In this document: positions 1 to 10,706 of the stretch, piece after piece | Layout of the letters: every line of letters begins with the position of its first letter | How positions within the stretch are numbered: the first letter of the stretch is position 1 | Assembly (NCBI RefSeq): GCF_901482605.1 | Contig: NZ_LR590481.1 | Coordinates: forward strand, 372,001 to 436,000 | DNA from: Hathewaya histolytica | Lineage (GTDB): Bacteria; Bacillota; Clostridia; Clostridiales; Clostridiaceae | DNA: 64,000 bases | Reading direction: 5' to 3' | Translations under genes and position numbers: made by a program | Notes under the pieces: model-generated | Database searches by the model: none | Seen by the model: only the letters and a program-made list of their open reading frames with translations | What the model was told of the DNA's origin: nothing

Positions 1-819
1 CTATACATTAGCCAACCAGCTGTGAGTCAAGCTATTCACGAACTTGAAAATGAGCTTGATGTTAGATTTTTTGATAGAATAGGGAAAAAGCTTTATATAA
101 CCTATGAAGGGGAATTATTTCATAAGTATGTAAGAAGAATTTTAAATATATATGATGAAGTAGATAGGGTTATAAAGGAATCAAAAAATATTGAAAAGGG
201 AAAGCTAAATATAGGTGCAAGTACCACCATAGGAATATATATACTTCCTGAACTTATAGGGGATTTTAAAAGAAAGTACAAAGGAATAGAAGTTTCCTTA
301 ATTATAGAAAACACCCAAAATATAATAAATCTTCTTTTAGAGAATAAAATAGATTTTGCCTTTGTAGAGGGGCCTGTTTATTCTGATGAAATTATTGTGG
401 AAGACTTTTGTGAAGATGAGCTTGTGTTTATAGCAAGCAAAAATCATCCTTGGAGTAAGTTACAAACCATAGAACCGGAAGATATTTTAAAGGAAAAAGT
501 AATAATGAGAGAATTGGGTAGTGGCACCAGAGAAATAGTTTCAAAGTTTCTTGGGGATAAAAATTTAGAATATAATATGGTACTAGAACTTGGAAACACA
601 GAGGCAATAAAAAAAGCAGTGGAAGCAGATCTTGGAGTATCATGTATTTCAAAGCGTTGTATAGAAAATGAAGTCAAAATTAATAAGATATCTTCGGTTA
701 AAATTAATAATCATAAATTAAAGAGAAGTCTAACCCTTGTCTATCATAAGGATAAATATATGACAAGAGTGATGAATAGCTTTATAAAAGAATCAAAAGA
801 ATATGTAAAAGAGAAATAA
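1..819 (+). CDS. LysR-family transcriptional regulator, 5' end outside window
   Basis: The reading frame is already open at base 1 (LYISQPAVSQAIHELENEL), which is the recognition part of a LysR winged helix-turn-helix, so the true start lies upstream. The next ~90 residues form the linker helix. The rest (from about GKLNIGASTTIGIYILPE) is the periplasmic-binding-protein-like effector domain typical of LysR proteins, including the usual 'DFAFVEGPV' strand. LysR proteins bind DNA as tetramers and usually respond to a small metabolite. The controlled gene is probably divergent and outside the window. The gene ends 25 bp before birA, so the two may be cotranscribed. The effector cannot be predicted from sequence. 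Confidence 0.9.
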   Translation, partial: LYISQPAVSQAIHELENELDVRFFDRIGKKLYITYEGELFHKYVRRILNIYDEVDRVIKESKNIEKGKLNIGASTTIGIYILPELIGDFKRKYKGIEVSLIIENTQNIINLLLENKIDFAFVEGPVYSDEIIVEDFCEDELVFIASKNHPWSKLQTIEPEDILKEKVIMRELGSGTREIVSKFLGDKNLEYNMVLELGNTEAIKKAVEADLGVSCISKRCIENEVKINKISSVKINNHKLKRSLTLVYHKDKYMTRVMNSFIKESKEYVKEK

Positions 820-844
820 AATATTCTAAAGAGAGGAATTACAA

Positions 845-1843
845 ATGAAAGAGGAAATTCTTCAGCTTTTAAAAGAAAGTAAAGATGAATTTATATCAGG
901 AGAATTTATATCAGGAGAATTTATAAGTAATCAGTTTGGAGTGAGTAGAGCTTCCATATGGAAATATATAAATGCAATAAAAGAAGATGGCTACGAAATA
1001 GAATCTGTATCTAGAAAAGGATATAGAATATTATCATCACCTAATATTCTAACTTATGCAGAAGTAAGTCCATATTTAAAAACTAAGTATATAGGCCGAA
1101 ATATAATTCATTTTCATAGTATAGATTCTACAAACAATAAAGGAAAAGAGCTTGCAAGTGATGGGGCAAAAGAAGGTACAGTAGTAATAAGTGAAATTCA
1201 AACAAAAGGAAAAGGGAGATTAGGACGTAATTGGATTTCACCAAAAGGAAATATATATATATCTATTATACTAAAACCTAAAATAGATCCCTTTCATTTA
1301 TCTAAAACAACACTTATAGGAGCAGCGGCAGTAAATACAGCTTTAAAAGAAATGGGAATTGAAAGTAAAATAAAGTGGCCAAATGATATAATTTTAGAAA
1401 ATAAAAAGTTATGTGGTATTCTAACAGAAATGAGTGCAGAACTTAACCTACTAAATTATATAGTAATGGGAATAGGTATAAATGTTAACATGGATAAGGA
1501 AGACTTTGAGGATGAGCTAAAAGATACTGCAACATCCCTAAAAGCATTGTACAAAAAAAACTTTAACAGAAAAGAATTACTAGGAAGAATCTTAAACAAC
1601 TTTGAAAAATACTATGAAGAATTCATAAACACAAATTCTATAAAAGATTGTATTAAAATTTGTAGAGAAAACTCCATACTTTTAGGAAAAGAAGTAGAAA
1701 TCATAGAAAGAGATAAGAAAAAGAGAGTAAAAGCCTTAGATATAAGCAATGAAGGTGCATTAATAGTAGAATATAAAAATGGGGAAATAGAAGAAATAAT
1801 CTCTGGAGAAGTATCCATGAGGGGACTATACGGATACGTATAA
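845..1843 (+). CDS. birA: Bifunctional biotin-[acetyl-CoA-carboxylase] ligase / biotin repressor BirA
   Basis: The 332-aa protein has an N-terminal helix-turn-helix (VSRASIWKYINAIKEDGYEI) and a biotin-protein-ligase catalytic core: STNNKGKEL, the KGKGRLGRNW biotinyl-AMP loop, the IKWPNDI strand and KKLCGILTEM. A small C-terminal SH3-like domain follows. It adenylates biotin, transfers it to the acceptor lysine of biotin carriers, and in the two-domain form also represses biotin genes. The start is an ATG behind AGAGGAAT. Oddly, residues ~16-28 contain a five-residue tandem repeat (EFISG twice, then EFISN) encoded by a 15-bp direct repeat just ahead of the DNA-binding helix. The gene ends at a hairpin terminator. 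Confidence 0.93.
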   Translation: MKEEILQLLKESKDEFISGEFISGEFISNQFGVSRASIWKYINAIKEDGYEIESVSRKGYRILSSPNILTYAEVSPYLKTKYIGRNIIHFHSIDSTNNKGKELASDGAKEGTVVISEIQTKGKGRLGRNWISPKGNIYISIILKPKIDPFHLSKTTLIGAAAVNTALKEMGIESKIKWPNDIILENKKLCGILTEMSAELNLLNYIVMGIGINVNMDKEDFEDELKDTATSLKALYKKNFNRKELLGRILNNFEKYYEEFINTNSIKDCIKICRENSILLGKEVEIIERDKKKRVKALDISNEGALIVEYKNGEIEEIISGEVSMRGLYGYV

Positions 1844-1848
1844 CGAAT

Positions 1849-1898
1849 AAACTATCTTTAGCAGAGTGAAATATCATGCTGGAGATGGTTTATTTTTT
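1849..1898 (+). terminator. Rho-independent terminator of birA
   Basis: Thirteen-base arms (AAACTATCTTTAG at 1849-1861 and CTGGAGATGGTTT at 1879-1891, with a few G-U pairs) enclose a 17-nt loop and are followed by a T-rich run. Confidence 0.75.
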
Positions 1899-1960
1899 TA
1901 TTGAATTAAAAAATATTAATTAAGAGTGAAAAAAATGTAAATATATTGTTAATAAACGTG

Positions 1961-2015
1961 GATTTTTATGACAAAGTTTTCGGGACTTCTACATTATAAC
2001 TTTTATATAATAGTA
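1961..2015 (+). promoter_or_regulatory. Promoter module copy A, ahead of the Rhs/WapA gene
   Basis: This is the most diverged member of the family seen at seven further sites downstream. TATGACAAA (1968-1976), then CTTCTACATT (1986-1995), then TATAAT at 2006-2011. The offset from the TTCTAC box to TATAAT is 20 bp, as in the other complete copies. Here the inverted partner arm AATGTAGAAAG lies downstream (2021-2031), also 35 bp away. No good TTGACA sits 17 bp before the -10. A strong AAGGAGAT ribosome site follows at 2029-2036. Confidence 0.6.
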
Positions 2016-2042
2016 CAGAAAATGTAGAAAGGAGATACAAAC

Positions 2043-5000
2043 ATGCTAAAAATGAAGAAAACCATAGCTAGCACACTTATAGTTACATTTCTAGCCACAA
2101 TGCTTCCAGTAAAAGTTTTAGCCGTAGAGAACAGTTCTAGCAAATACGAAGAAAAGGAAGTAGTAGAAGAAGTAAAAGAATCTAAGATTGTAAAAGAAGA
2201 AGAAGAAAAAAGGGAGAAGAATATCAAGCACTTTTTAAAAGAAGATTCCACCTATGAGGCCGTTGTATATCCAGATGCTGTCCATTATAAAGAGGATGGA
2301 AAGTGGAAAGAAATTGATAACTCTTTAGTTGAATCAAAAGATGAGGAGTTTAAAGGAACACAAAAGCCTGAAGAAAAAGAAGTAATAGATGATAACACTT
2401 TAAAAGAATCATAGAAGGAAAAGATACAAGAAGAAAATAATAATAAAGATAAAATTTTAGAAGAAAAGGTAGATATAAAACAAGAAGAAAAGAAAGGTGA
2501 AAATAAGGATAATAAGAGCATTAATACAGTAGAACAAGATAAGGATTTAAAGCAAGAGGAGGATAATAAAAGTCAAGAGGAAATAAAGAATAATAAAAAA
2601 AATGAACGGGTTAAATCTAAAAGTTCAGAAAAAGATAATAAAATAGGTTTAAGGGCTAAAGAAGGGGTAGAACCTGAAATAATAGATGAGCATAATAATG
2701 TACTAGAAAATAAAGATAATGATTTTAAAGTTAGGATTGCTAAAAGAGCTAATGCTAAAAAAATAGTAAAGATTCAAAAAGGAAAATACGAAGTTTCTTG
2801 GGGCGTTTATAATGCAAGTGAATCTAAATACAATATAAAGCCTTTTAAGGAAAAAGAAATTGATAACGATATCGAAAAACAGGCAGAAGATACAGTAAAT
2901 ACAGAAGAAAAATTTAAAAGTGCAACTAATAAAGAGAAAGAAGAGATTAAAGAAGTCATAGTTGACAATGAGAAGAAAAAGACCTTAGAAAATTTAAATT
3001 CCATAGTTGAATTTAAGGATGTATATCCTAATGTAGATATGGAACTTGAAATTAAATCTGACTTTTTAAAGGAAAATATAATATTAAATAATCCTATAGA
3101 AAACCCAGAATTTAGGTACATACTATATACTAAAAACTTAAAAGTCAATATTAATGAAAATAAGGAAATTTTATTTTTTGATAATACCGATGGTAAAGAA
3201 GTTTTCACCATGGAAGTTCCTTATATGATAGATAATCAAGGGGAATTAAGCAAGGATATTGATGTACAGTGTATAGAAAAGGAAGATGGTGTACAAGAAC
3301 TAGTTATAAAACCTAATAAGGAATGGTTAAATGCACCTAAAAGGGCATATCCAGTAAAGATAGATCCACCAGTGAGAAGCTCCTTAGATGTGAAAAAAAT
3401 ACAAGATGCTTTCGTTGCATCAGGACTTCCAACCCAAAACTATAGAGAAGCAGACCGCCTAGGAGTGGGGAATGGTAAATACTCTAAAACAACAAGAAGT
3501 TTTTTAAAGTTTGAGTTACCACAAATATCGTCTGCTGATATGATTATAGATGCAAAACTCTACTCATTGTTATTTTCAGATCAAAATAATAATACTCAAA
3601 TAAATGTTCATAAGGTCTTAGGAAATTGGGATTCTAAAAGTATTACTTGGAATAGAAAACCTAACTTCAGTAGCAAGATAGAGGACTACGCAATTGTAAA
3701 AGGAAAAGTTGGATCAATATTTCATTGGGATATAACGGCTATAGCAAAGGAATGGTATAATTCCGGGAATAATTATGGGCTAATGCTTAAAAACAATAAT
3801 GAAAGTAGTGGATATACAGAATTTTTATCCTCCGATATACACAAGGATTTTAAAGGTATAAGACCTCAAGTCGTATTTTATTATGTTAATAATTCGGGTT
3901 TAGAGGATTACTGGAGTTATCATTCTCAAGAAGTGGGTAGAGCAGGAACAGGACATGTTAATGATTATAATGGGAATTTAGTTTTTACCCATAATGATTT
4001 AAGTACCAATGGCAACTTAATGCCTGCATCTATTTCTCATGTATATAATAGTAATGAAAAAGATAAAAGTATAGGTTTTGGACTAGGCTGGAGACTTAAT
4101 TATTACCAAACAATAGAACCTAAGATTATAGAAGGAAAACGATGGTATGAATATACCGATTCAGACGGTACAAAACACCATTTTAAATATGATGATAAAG
4201 AAAAAATTTATAAGGAAGATTCAGGATTAGACCTTAAATTTAAAATAAATTCTGATGGAAGTTATGAGATAAAGGATAAAGATGATAATACTTTAACATT
4301 TACTAAATGGGGTTATCTTTATATAGTTAAGGATAAGAATAATAATAAGTTAACAATTAACTATGGTGGTACCAAAGTAAGATCCATAACTGATGGAGCA
4401 GGAAAACAGATAAAATTCGATGTGCTATCTAATGGATATCTTGTAGGAATAACAGATCCAGCAGGACGAAGAACATCATTTACGTATAGTGGTATTAAAT
4501 TAAGTAAAATTACATATCCAGATGGTAAGTATACATTATATGAATACAATAGTGATAATACATTAAAGCTTGTAACTAATTATGATGGCTATCAAATGCA
4601 GTATGAGTATTATGGAAGTAAACCTAATAGAGTAAAAAAGGTATTAGAAAAACATTCAAATGGAACCTTAGGTGGAGAATTATCTTTAGTTTATGGATTT
4701 AATCAAACCACCTTTAAAGATGTAAAGGGTAGAAGTCATATATATCAATTTAATAATCTTGGAAATACAGTTTCTGTTAAGGATACTGATGGGAGTGCTG
4801 AATATTACAAGTATTTTGACAAGGAAAATAATAAAAATAAACTAGAATTAGAATCAAAATTACAAAAAACCACTAAGAATTATTTAAAAAATCATAATAT
4901 TGAACTTAATAATACAGAATGGACAAAAGACTCATGGACAGGATCAAGTGGATCAGCAGATGTAACATCAGAAGATAAATATTTAGGAAATAAAAGTTTA

Positions 5001-8000
5001 AAAATTAATAAAACTAATGATAAATCAAGGCAATTCTATAGTCAAAGTTTAAACTTGGAAAAAGGAAAGACATATACGCTATCGGCCTATGTTAAAAGCA
5101 AAAATATAAGTAATAAAAATTCAAAAGGAGCAGGCGTATTTGTAAATTATCAGAATAACAAAGGAAGTTGGGAAACCGTAGAGTCAAGATTTATTTCTGG
5201 AAGTAATGATTGGGATAGGTTGGAAGTTAAATTTACACTGCCAAAAGATTCAGCTTCAAATCAAGTTTTAGCTAGGGCTGGGATTATGTCTGAAACTGGT
5301 ATAGCTTACATTGATTCATTTCAACTAGAAGAGGGAAGCATAGCAAATAGATATAATATGCTTGAGAATGCTAACTTTATGTATACCTCAGGAGACAAAC
5401 CTTTATATTGGACTAAGGCAGCAGAATGTGACTCAGGAGATAAATACGAAGTTTTTGAGGGAAGAAAGACATTTAAAGTAAATGGAAATGCCACTAAAAA
5501 TAAAAATATAGGACAAGTTGTATCAGCATCTGGTAAAAAAGGAGATACATTTGTAGTAAGTGGTTGGGGAAAATCGGATTCCGTTCCTACACATTCACAA
5601 AGATACTTTGCCCTAGATGTAGGTATTAAGAAAAAAGGATCTAATGAATATCAGTGGACTGTTGTGCCATTTAATCAAGATTCATCACAATGGCAATTTG
5701 TATCTGAAAAGGTTGTAGCAAAGCATGATTATGATAGAATAACGGTTTATGGATTATATTATTTAAATGCCAACACTGCACACTTTAGTGATATACAATT
5801 ATTTAAAGAAGAGTTTGGGCAAAGCTATACCTATGATTCAAAAGGAAATGTTATTTCTGTCGAAGACCTATCGAAGCAAAAAAGTAAGTTTGAATATAAC
5901 GGTAATAATGATCTAGTAAAGTCTATCGATCCAAAGGGAAATGAATTTAAGTATGAGTATGATGGTAAGCGTAATGTTACAAAAGCTACTACATCAGAAA
6001 ATGTAGTTTATTCTTTCACTTATGACAGTAAAGGAAATCCTCTTACATCAAAAGTATCTGGTTCAGGTTTATTTATGGAATCCTCTGCGGAATACACTGC
6101 AAATGGAAACTATATGAAGTCTATGACAGACAGTAGTGGTAATAAGATAGGTTACGATTGGAATGAAACAAAGGGATTATTAAATAAGTCCATAGATTCT
6201 AAAGGTAATGAAACTAATTATAAATATGATAATCTAGATAGAGTTATAAGTGTAGATAAGGATATTAAAAATGAGAGTTTAGTACAAATTCCATTTAACC
6301 ATAATCTAAATAATAATAGTGGAATACAACCTATAGAAAGCCAAAGTGTCACTTTTGAGAGAGACCTTAAAGGTGATATGAGCATGGGGGCCTTCCAGTC
6401 AACATATAACTTACTAAGTAAGAATTCCTCTTTTGAAAATACTACTAGTGAGTGGGCATTAACTGATTGGAATAAATCTACTGGAAAGTGGAGACTAGTA
6501 CAAGATGGTGCAGTAGGTAAATATTCGTTAGAATGCTATGATAGTGATGGAAAGACTGATGGAAGTATAACCAATGCTATAGCATATCAGTATGTGGAAT
6601 ATCCAAGTGTAACAACTGAGGAAAAAATTCTTAGTCTAAGTGCTTATGCAAAACGAATAGGAAATGCCACACCAGGGCTTAGTGTAGTTTGTTATGATAA
6701 TAGTGGAAATGAAATAGGTGGCTCTTATAAAATACACATGCAAGATATCGTAGAGAATAAATGGTGCAGAATATCAAAAGAATTTAATGTGCCAAAGGGA
6801 ACTAAAAAAGTTAGAGCTGTTCTTAGAAGTAATGTTAAAGATAAGGAATTGGTTAGATTTGATGGTGTACAGTTAGAAGAGAAGCCTTTCCCAACCCCAT
6901 ATACTGATAACAGAAGATCAGGGGGGACAAGTCTTAAGTATAACTTTAATATAAATGATGAAGAAGGTGCTTTTTCTAGTTTCTTTAAGCTAGCAGGCAA
7001 CAAGAATGACTCTAAAACAATAATATCTACAGAAAAAGAAGAAAAGTCCCTATTTAGTCTTTATTTAGATAAAGAAAATAATCTTCAACTTTCTGTAAAA
7101 GATAAAAATAAGCAGATTAAAAATATTATAACAGTAAATAAGGATCAAATTAAAAAGGACAACTGGCATTTTGTCCTAGTTAACTGGAAAAAGCTTGGAG
7201 ATGAATATAAATTTAGCCTGTACCTAGATGATAAAAATTACGAGGCAAAGGTAAAGGATGTAGAAGATTTTTCAGGTGGAATTACATCAATAGGAAGTAA
7301 TGCAAAGGGAACACAGATATTAGAAGGTTATCTTGAAAGATTCGTATACTCTAATAAAAATTTAAGTGTAGAAGAAATAGGAACACTTAAGCAAAAGAAA
7401 GATATAAAGTCTCAAAACATAAAAGTAACCAACAATTACACTTATGAAAATGACAATATTAAAACTGTAAGTCATAATGGGTTTAGCTATATATTTAATT
7501 ATGATGTTTTTGGTAATACAACCTCAGTAAATGTAGGTAAACAACAACTTATAAATAATAAATACGAAGCTAGAACTGGAAAACTATTAGAATCTACCTA
7601 TGGTAATGGACATAAAACAAGTCTTGACTATGATGGTACAGATGCCGTTATAGGAAAAAGATTTAATGGGCAGTTAAAATATAGGTATGAGCATGATGCT
7701 AATGGTAATTTAGGTTACAAAGAAGACCTTGAAAATGGCGTGAATTATAGGTATATTTATGATGTAGCCGATAGATTAGTAAAGGTTGAAGATTCAAAAG
7801 GAAATTACTTTACTACAGATTACGATAAGAACAATAATAAGAGCAAAATAATAGAAAGAATAAATGGAAAAGTCTATACCACATCATACTCCTATGATAA
7901 AGACAATAGGGTTAAAGATACTACACTTCCAAGTGGAAGTAAGGTGTTAAATAACTATGATAGTATAGGAAGAATAACTAAAAATGAAGTAAATACAGGA

Positions 8001-9593
8001 AAAACAAGTTTAAATACTACATTTACCTTTGAGGCAGGTTACAAAGGTTCTCAAACTAACAGAATTAGTAGTATGAAAAACAATAACAAGGAGATACTTT
8101 ATACCTACGATAAAAATGGAAACATAGAAACCATAAAATCAGAAGGAAAGTTAATAAAGTATCACTATAACTCTCTAAATGAAGTTATAAGAGAAGATAA
8201 TGAACCTTTAGGAAAAACTATAGTTTATAATTATGATGTTGGTGGCAATATTACTTCAAAAATAGAATATGAGTATGTAGGTTCTCAAAAATTAGGAAAA
8301 GAAATAAAAACATATAATTATGAATATGGAGATTCTAATTGGAAAGACAAGCTAACAAGCTTTGATGGAAAAGAAATAACCTATGATGCCATAGGAAACC
8401 CACTAAGTTATGATGGATATAAGTTCACATGGCAGCATGGAAGACAGTTAAAATCTATAAGTGGAAACAATAAAAATATATCATACAAGTACAATGATTC
8501 TGGAATAAGAACAGAGAAAAGTGTAAATGGAGAAGTCACAAAATATCACTTAAATGGTTCAGATGTAGCCTATGAAGAAACTCTAGATTCCACAGGTAAA
8601 GTAAAAGACAGCATATATTACAACTACGATGCATCAAACCACTTAGTAAGTATGACCCTAAATAGTGAAGAGTATTTCTATATAAGAAACGCTCAAAATG
8701 ATATAATAGCATTAACAGATAAATCAGGAAAAGAAGTAGTAACTTATAACTATGATACCTGGGGAAAACTGATATCTGTGGAAGGGACTTTAAAAGATAC
8801 CGTAGGAATAAAAAATCCATATAGGTATAGAGGATATAGATATGATATAGAAACAGGATTTTATTATTTAAGTACAAGATATTATAACCCTGAAATTAGT
8901 AGGTTTATAAATGCTGATTCAGCTGTAGGTCAGATTGGAAATATTCAAGGACATAATATGTTCCAATATTCTTTTAATAATCCTGTTAATTTGGATGATC
9001 CAAGTGGTTGCTGGCCTAAGCTAAGCACAATATTAACTGGAGTAGCTGTTGTAGCAGCAGTGGTTGCTGTAGCAGCAGTTGTAGTAGCAACAGTACCAGC
9101 AGTTGCATTAGCAGGAGGAATAGTTCTTGGAGGTTCAGTAGGAATTGCTGCAGGAGTAGCTAAGACTGCAGCAATTGTAGCAATAGGAGCAGGGGCAGCA
9201 GCTGCTACTGTCAAAGTAGCCAAAAATGTATCAAATAAATTGTCGCGACGAGAACACACTGTTTATAAGTTGATTGATCAAAATAGTAAACAAACAAAGT
9301 ATGTAGGTAGAACAAAAAATCCAACAACAAGAAGAATAGCACATAATTCAAAAGGAAGTAAAACTGCAGGGTTAAAATTCATACCAATAGCAACTGATTT
9401 AACTTATTTTGAGGCAAGGGGATTGGAGCAGATAGCTATGCTAGAGTATAACACTAAGAGTTATTTGAATTCTGTAAATGGAATTAGCCCTAAGAATCCT
9501 AGAAGAGATATTTATATGGCAGCAGGAAGACAAGTTGCACATTATGTAGGTAATCAAATATCAAATGAAATACTATATTGGACAGGAAAGTAA
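2043..9593 (+). CDS. wapA-like: Secreted Rhs/WapA-type polymorphic toxin with GIY-YIG-like nuclease tip, interrupted by an in-frame amber codon
   Basis: One frame runs from ATG 2043 to TAA 9593 (~2,516 codons) and is broken only by TAG at 2412-2414. Codons between that stop and the ATG at 3039 are open and continue the same Lys/Glu-rich sequence. In order: a signal peptide (MLKMKKTIASTLIVTFLATM, likely cut after VLA); a charged low-complexity linker; a DNRLRE-type module (~3393-3885); YD/Rhs repeats; two or three carbohydrate-binding-like jelly-roll inserts (~4890-5810 and ~6410-6930); a LamG-like insert (~6930-7400); more YD repeats; and the Rhs core signature (RYRGYRYDIETGFYYLSTRY, ending DDPSG near 9004). 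An Ala/Val-rich hydrophobic stretch and the toxin tip follow. WapA-class proteins of Firmicutes kill neighbours by contact, with specificity set by the tip and its immunity protein. As read, translation gives a short secreted peptide and possibly a leaderless 2,184-aa product from 3039. Confidence 0.85.
2412..2414 (+). other. In-frame amber stop inside the Rhs/WapA gene
   Basis: TAG at codon 124 separates the signal peptide and linker from the rest of the toxin. Both flanks are in the same frame and of the same composition, so this is a single-base nonsense change (for example from AAG, GAG or CAG) or a sequence error, not a gene boundary. I see no ribosome-binding site directly after it. The first in-frame ATG I find is at 3039. 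Confidence 0.9.
9005..9593 (+). other. Toxin tip of the Rhs protein: hydrophobic segment plus GIY-YIG/URI-like nuclease
   Basis: After the Rhs core terminus (DDPSGCWPK) come ~65 residues almost entirely of Ala, Val, Gly and Ile (~9020-9230), long enough for two membrane passes. Then a ~110-residue basic domain begins VYKLIDQ, continues to KYVGRTKNPTTRRIAH and carries EARGLEQ. This order (VYK for GIY, YVG for YIG, an Arg on the first helix, a Glu about 50 residues later) matches the GIY-YIG/URI endonuclease fold, a known tip class of polymorphic toxins. The fold assignment is from motif order only. The tip's last 14 codons recur at 21913. Confidence 0.65.
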
Positions 9594-9605
9594 GGAGAGT
9601 GAAAA

Positions 9606-10436
9606 ATGGCATCTTGGGGACCAAAATTATATCAAGATGATGTAGCAGAGGATGTAAGAGATTACTATAAAGACCAATTAAAACGTGGAAAAACAAATGA
9701 GGAAGTAACCAAAGAATTGATAGATGATAATGAAGATGTTATTTCAGATGAGGATGAAGCACCAGTATTTTGGTTTGCATTAGCAGATACTCAATGGAAT
9801 TTAGGCAGGCTTTTACCTTTTGTAAAGGAGAAAGCACTTGAATATTTAAGGAGTGGCACAAATTTAGAGAGATGGGAAAAAGAAGCCATTAATCAAAGAG
9901 AATATAAAGTTAGGGAGAAAGTATTACAGGAATTAGAACAAAAACTAATGTCGCCAATGCCACCAGAAAAAAAGATATCTCAATATAAGATTTATAAATG
10001 CGAATGGAATATAGGGGATATGTATGCTTACAAACTAGAAAGTGATTATGCAAAAGAAAAAGGATTAAGTAATAGATATTTACTTATTAGAAAAGCATAT
10101 AATGATATTTGGTGGCCAGGGCATACAGTCCCAATTATATATATCCAAATAACAAAAGATGAGAAAATTCCAAACTCAAAAGAAGAAATTTTAGAATTAG
10201 AATATATTCAAACAGCTAGAGCAGAGGGAGGATCAGAATACCTAATTACAATGATATCTACATCAAAAAGGGTAATTCCAACTAAGAAGTTAAGTTTTAT
10301 AGGAAATTATGTTGACTTACCTACACCAAAGGATGAATATATTCCAGAAGATAAAATAAGTCTTATCGCTTGCCATTGGTCTGCTTTTGAAAAAACATTA
10401 ATTGATGATTATCTGATGTTTAATAAAAATAAGTAA
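9606..10436 (+). CDS. Cognate immunity protein candidate for the Rhs nuclease tip (DUF4259-like N-terminus)
   Basis: The 276-aa, acidic, leaderless protein starts 12 bp after the toxin stop behind AAGGAGAG, the usual position of an immunity gene. The first ~110 residues (MASWGPKLYQDDVAEDVRDY, then APVFWFALADTQWNLGRL) resemble the N-terminal part of the three paralogues at 10707, 11925 and 16796 and recall DUF4259 proteins with their MGxWGxxxFxDD opening. The C-terminal half differs from those three and may be the toxin-binding part. A near duplicate (16 amino-acid differences by my count) lies at 21970-22800. The immunity function is inferred from position, not shown by a known motif. Confidence 0.75.
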   Translation: MASWGPKLYQDDVAEDVRDYYKDQLKRGKTNEEVTKELIDDNEDVISDEDEAPVFWFALADTQWNLGRLLPFVKEKALEYLRSGTNLERWEKEAINQREYKVREKVLQELEQKLMSPMPPEKKISQYKIYKCEWNIGDMYAYKLESDYAKEKGLSNRYLLIRKAYNDIWWPGHTVPIIYIQITKDEKIPNSKEEILELEYIQTARAEGGSEYLITMISTSKRVIPTKKLSFIGNYVDLPTPKDEYIPEDKISLIACHWSAFEKTLIDDYLMFNKNK

Positions 10437-10469
10437 AATATATTTTCTAAACAGTTAATCAACCTATTA

Positions 10470-10498
10470 CCACCTTTGCATAAGCAAGGGTGGTTTTT
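10470..10498 (+). terminator. Terminator of the toxin-immunity operon
   Basis: Perfect arms CCACCTTTGC and GCAAGGGTGG (10470-10479 and 10484-10493) with a 4-nt loop, followed by TTTTT. Confidence 0.9.
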
Positions 10499-10576
10499 AA
10501 ATTATAGATGTATGTCAATTTAAAGAAGAATTTTATCAAAGATTAAACTAAAATATTTTTAAGTTATATAAAGTAG

Positions 10577-10640
10577 TTTGTAGAAAGACTTTTATAACAA
10601 AATACATGAGATTTCTACAAACACAAAATTATATAATATG
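10577..10640 (+). promoter_or_regulatory. Promoter module copy B with 35-bp spaced inverted arms
   Basis: TTTGTAGAAA (10577-10586) and its exact reverse complement TTTCTACAAA (10612-10621) start 35 bp apart. TATAAT follows at 10632-10637, 20 bp after the start of the second arm. The same arrangement recurs at 15513 and 26092. Confidence 0.7.
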
Positions 10641-10706
10641 GTTTGTTATAGTAAAATAATATAAATGAGTATAGAAAATATAACAAATACAATAGGGGGA
10701 AGTTCA

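Noticed and set aside
2412-2414. TAG as a pyrrolysine or recoding site
   Set aside because: The codon lies in low-complexity linker, there is no stem structure visible after it, and nothing in the window hints at pyrrolysine genes. A nonsense mutation or read error is simpler.
8945-9259. Antisense open frame rich in Ala, Thr and Pro opposite the Rhs hydrophobic stretch
   Set aside because: It is the complement of the Ala/Val-rich codons, with no ribosome site and no coding logic of its own.
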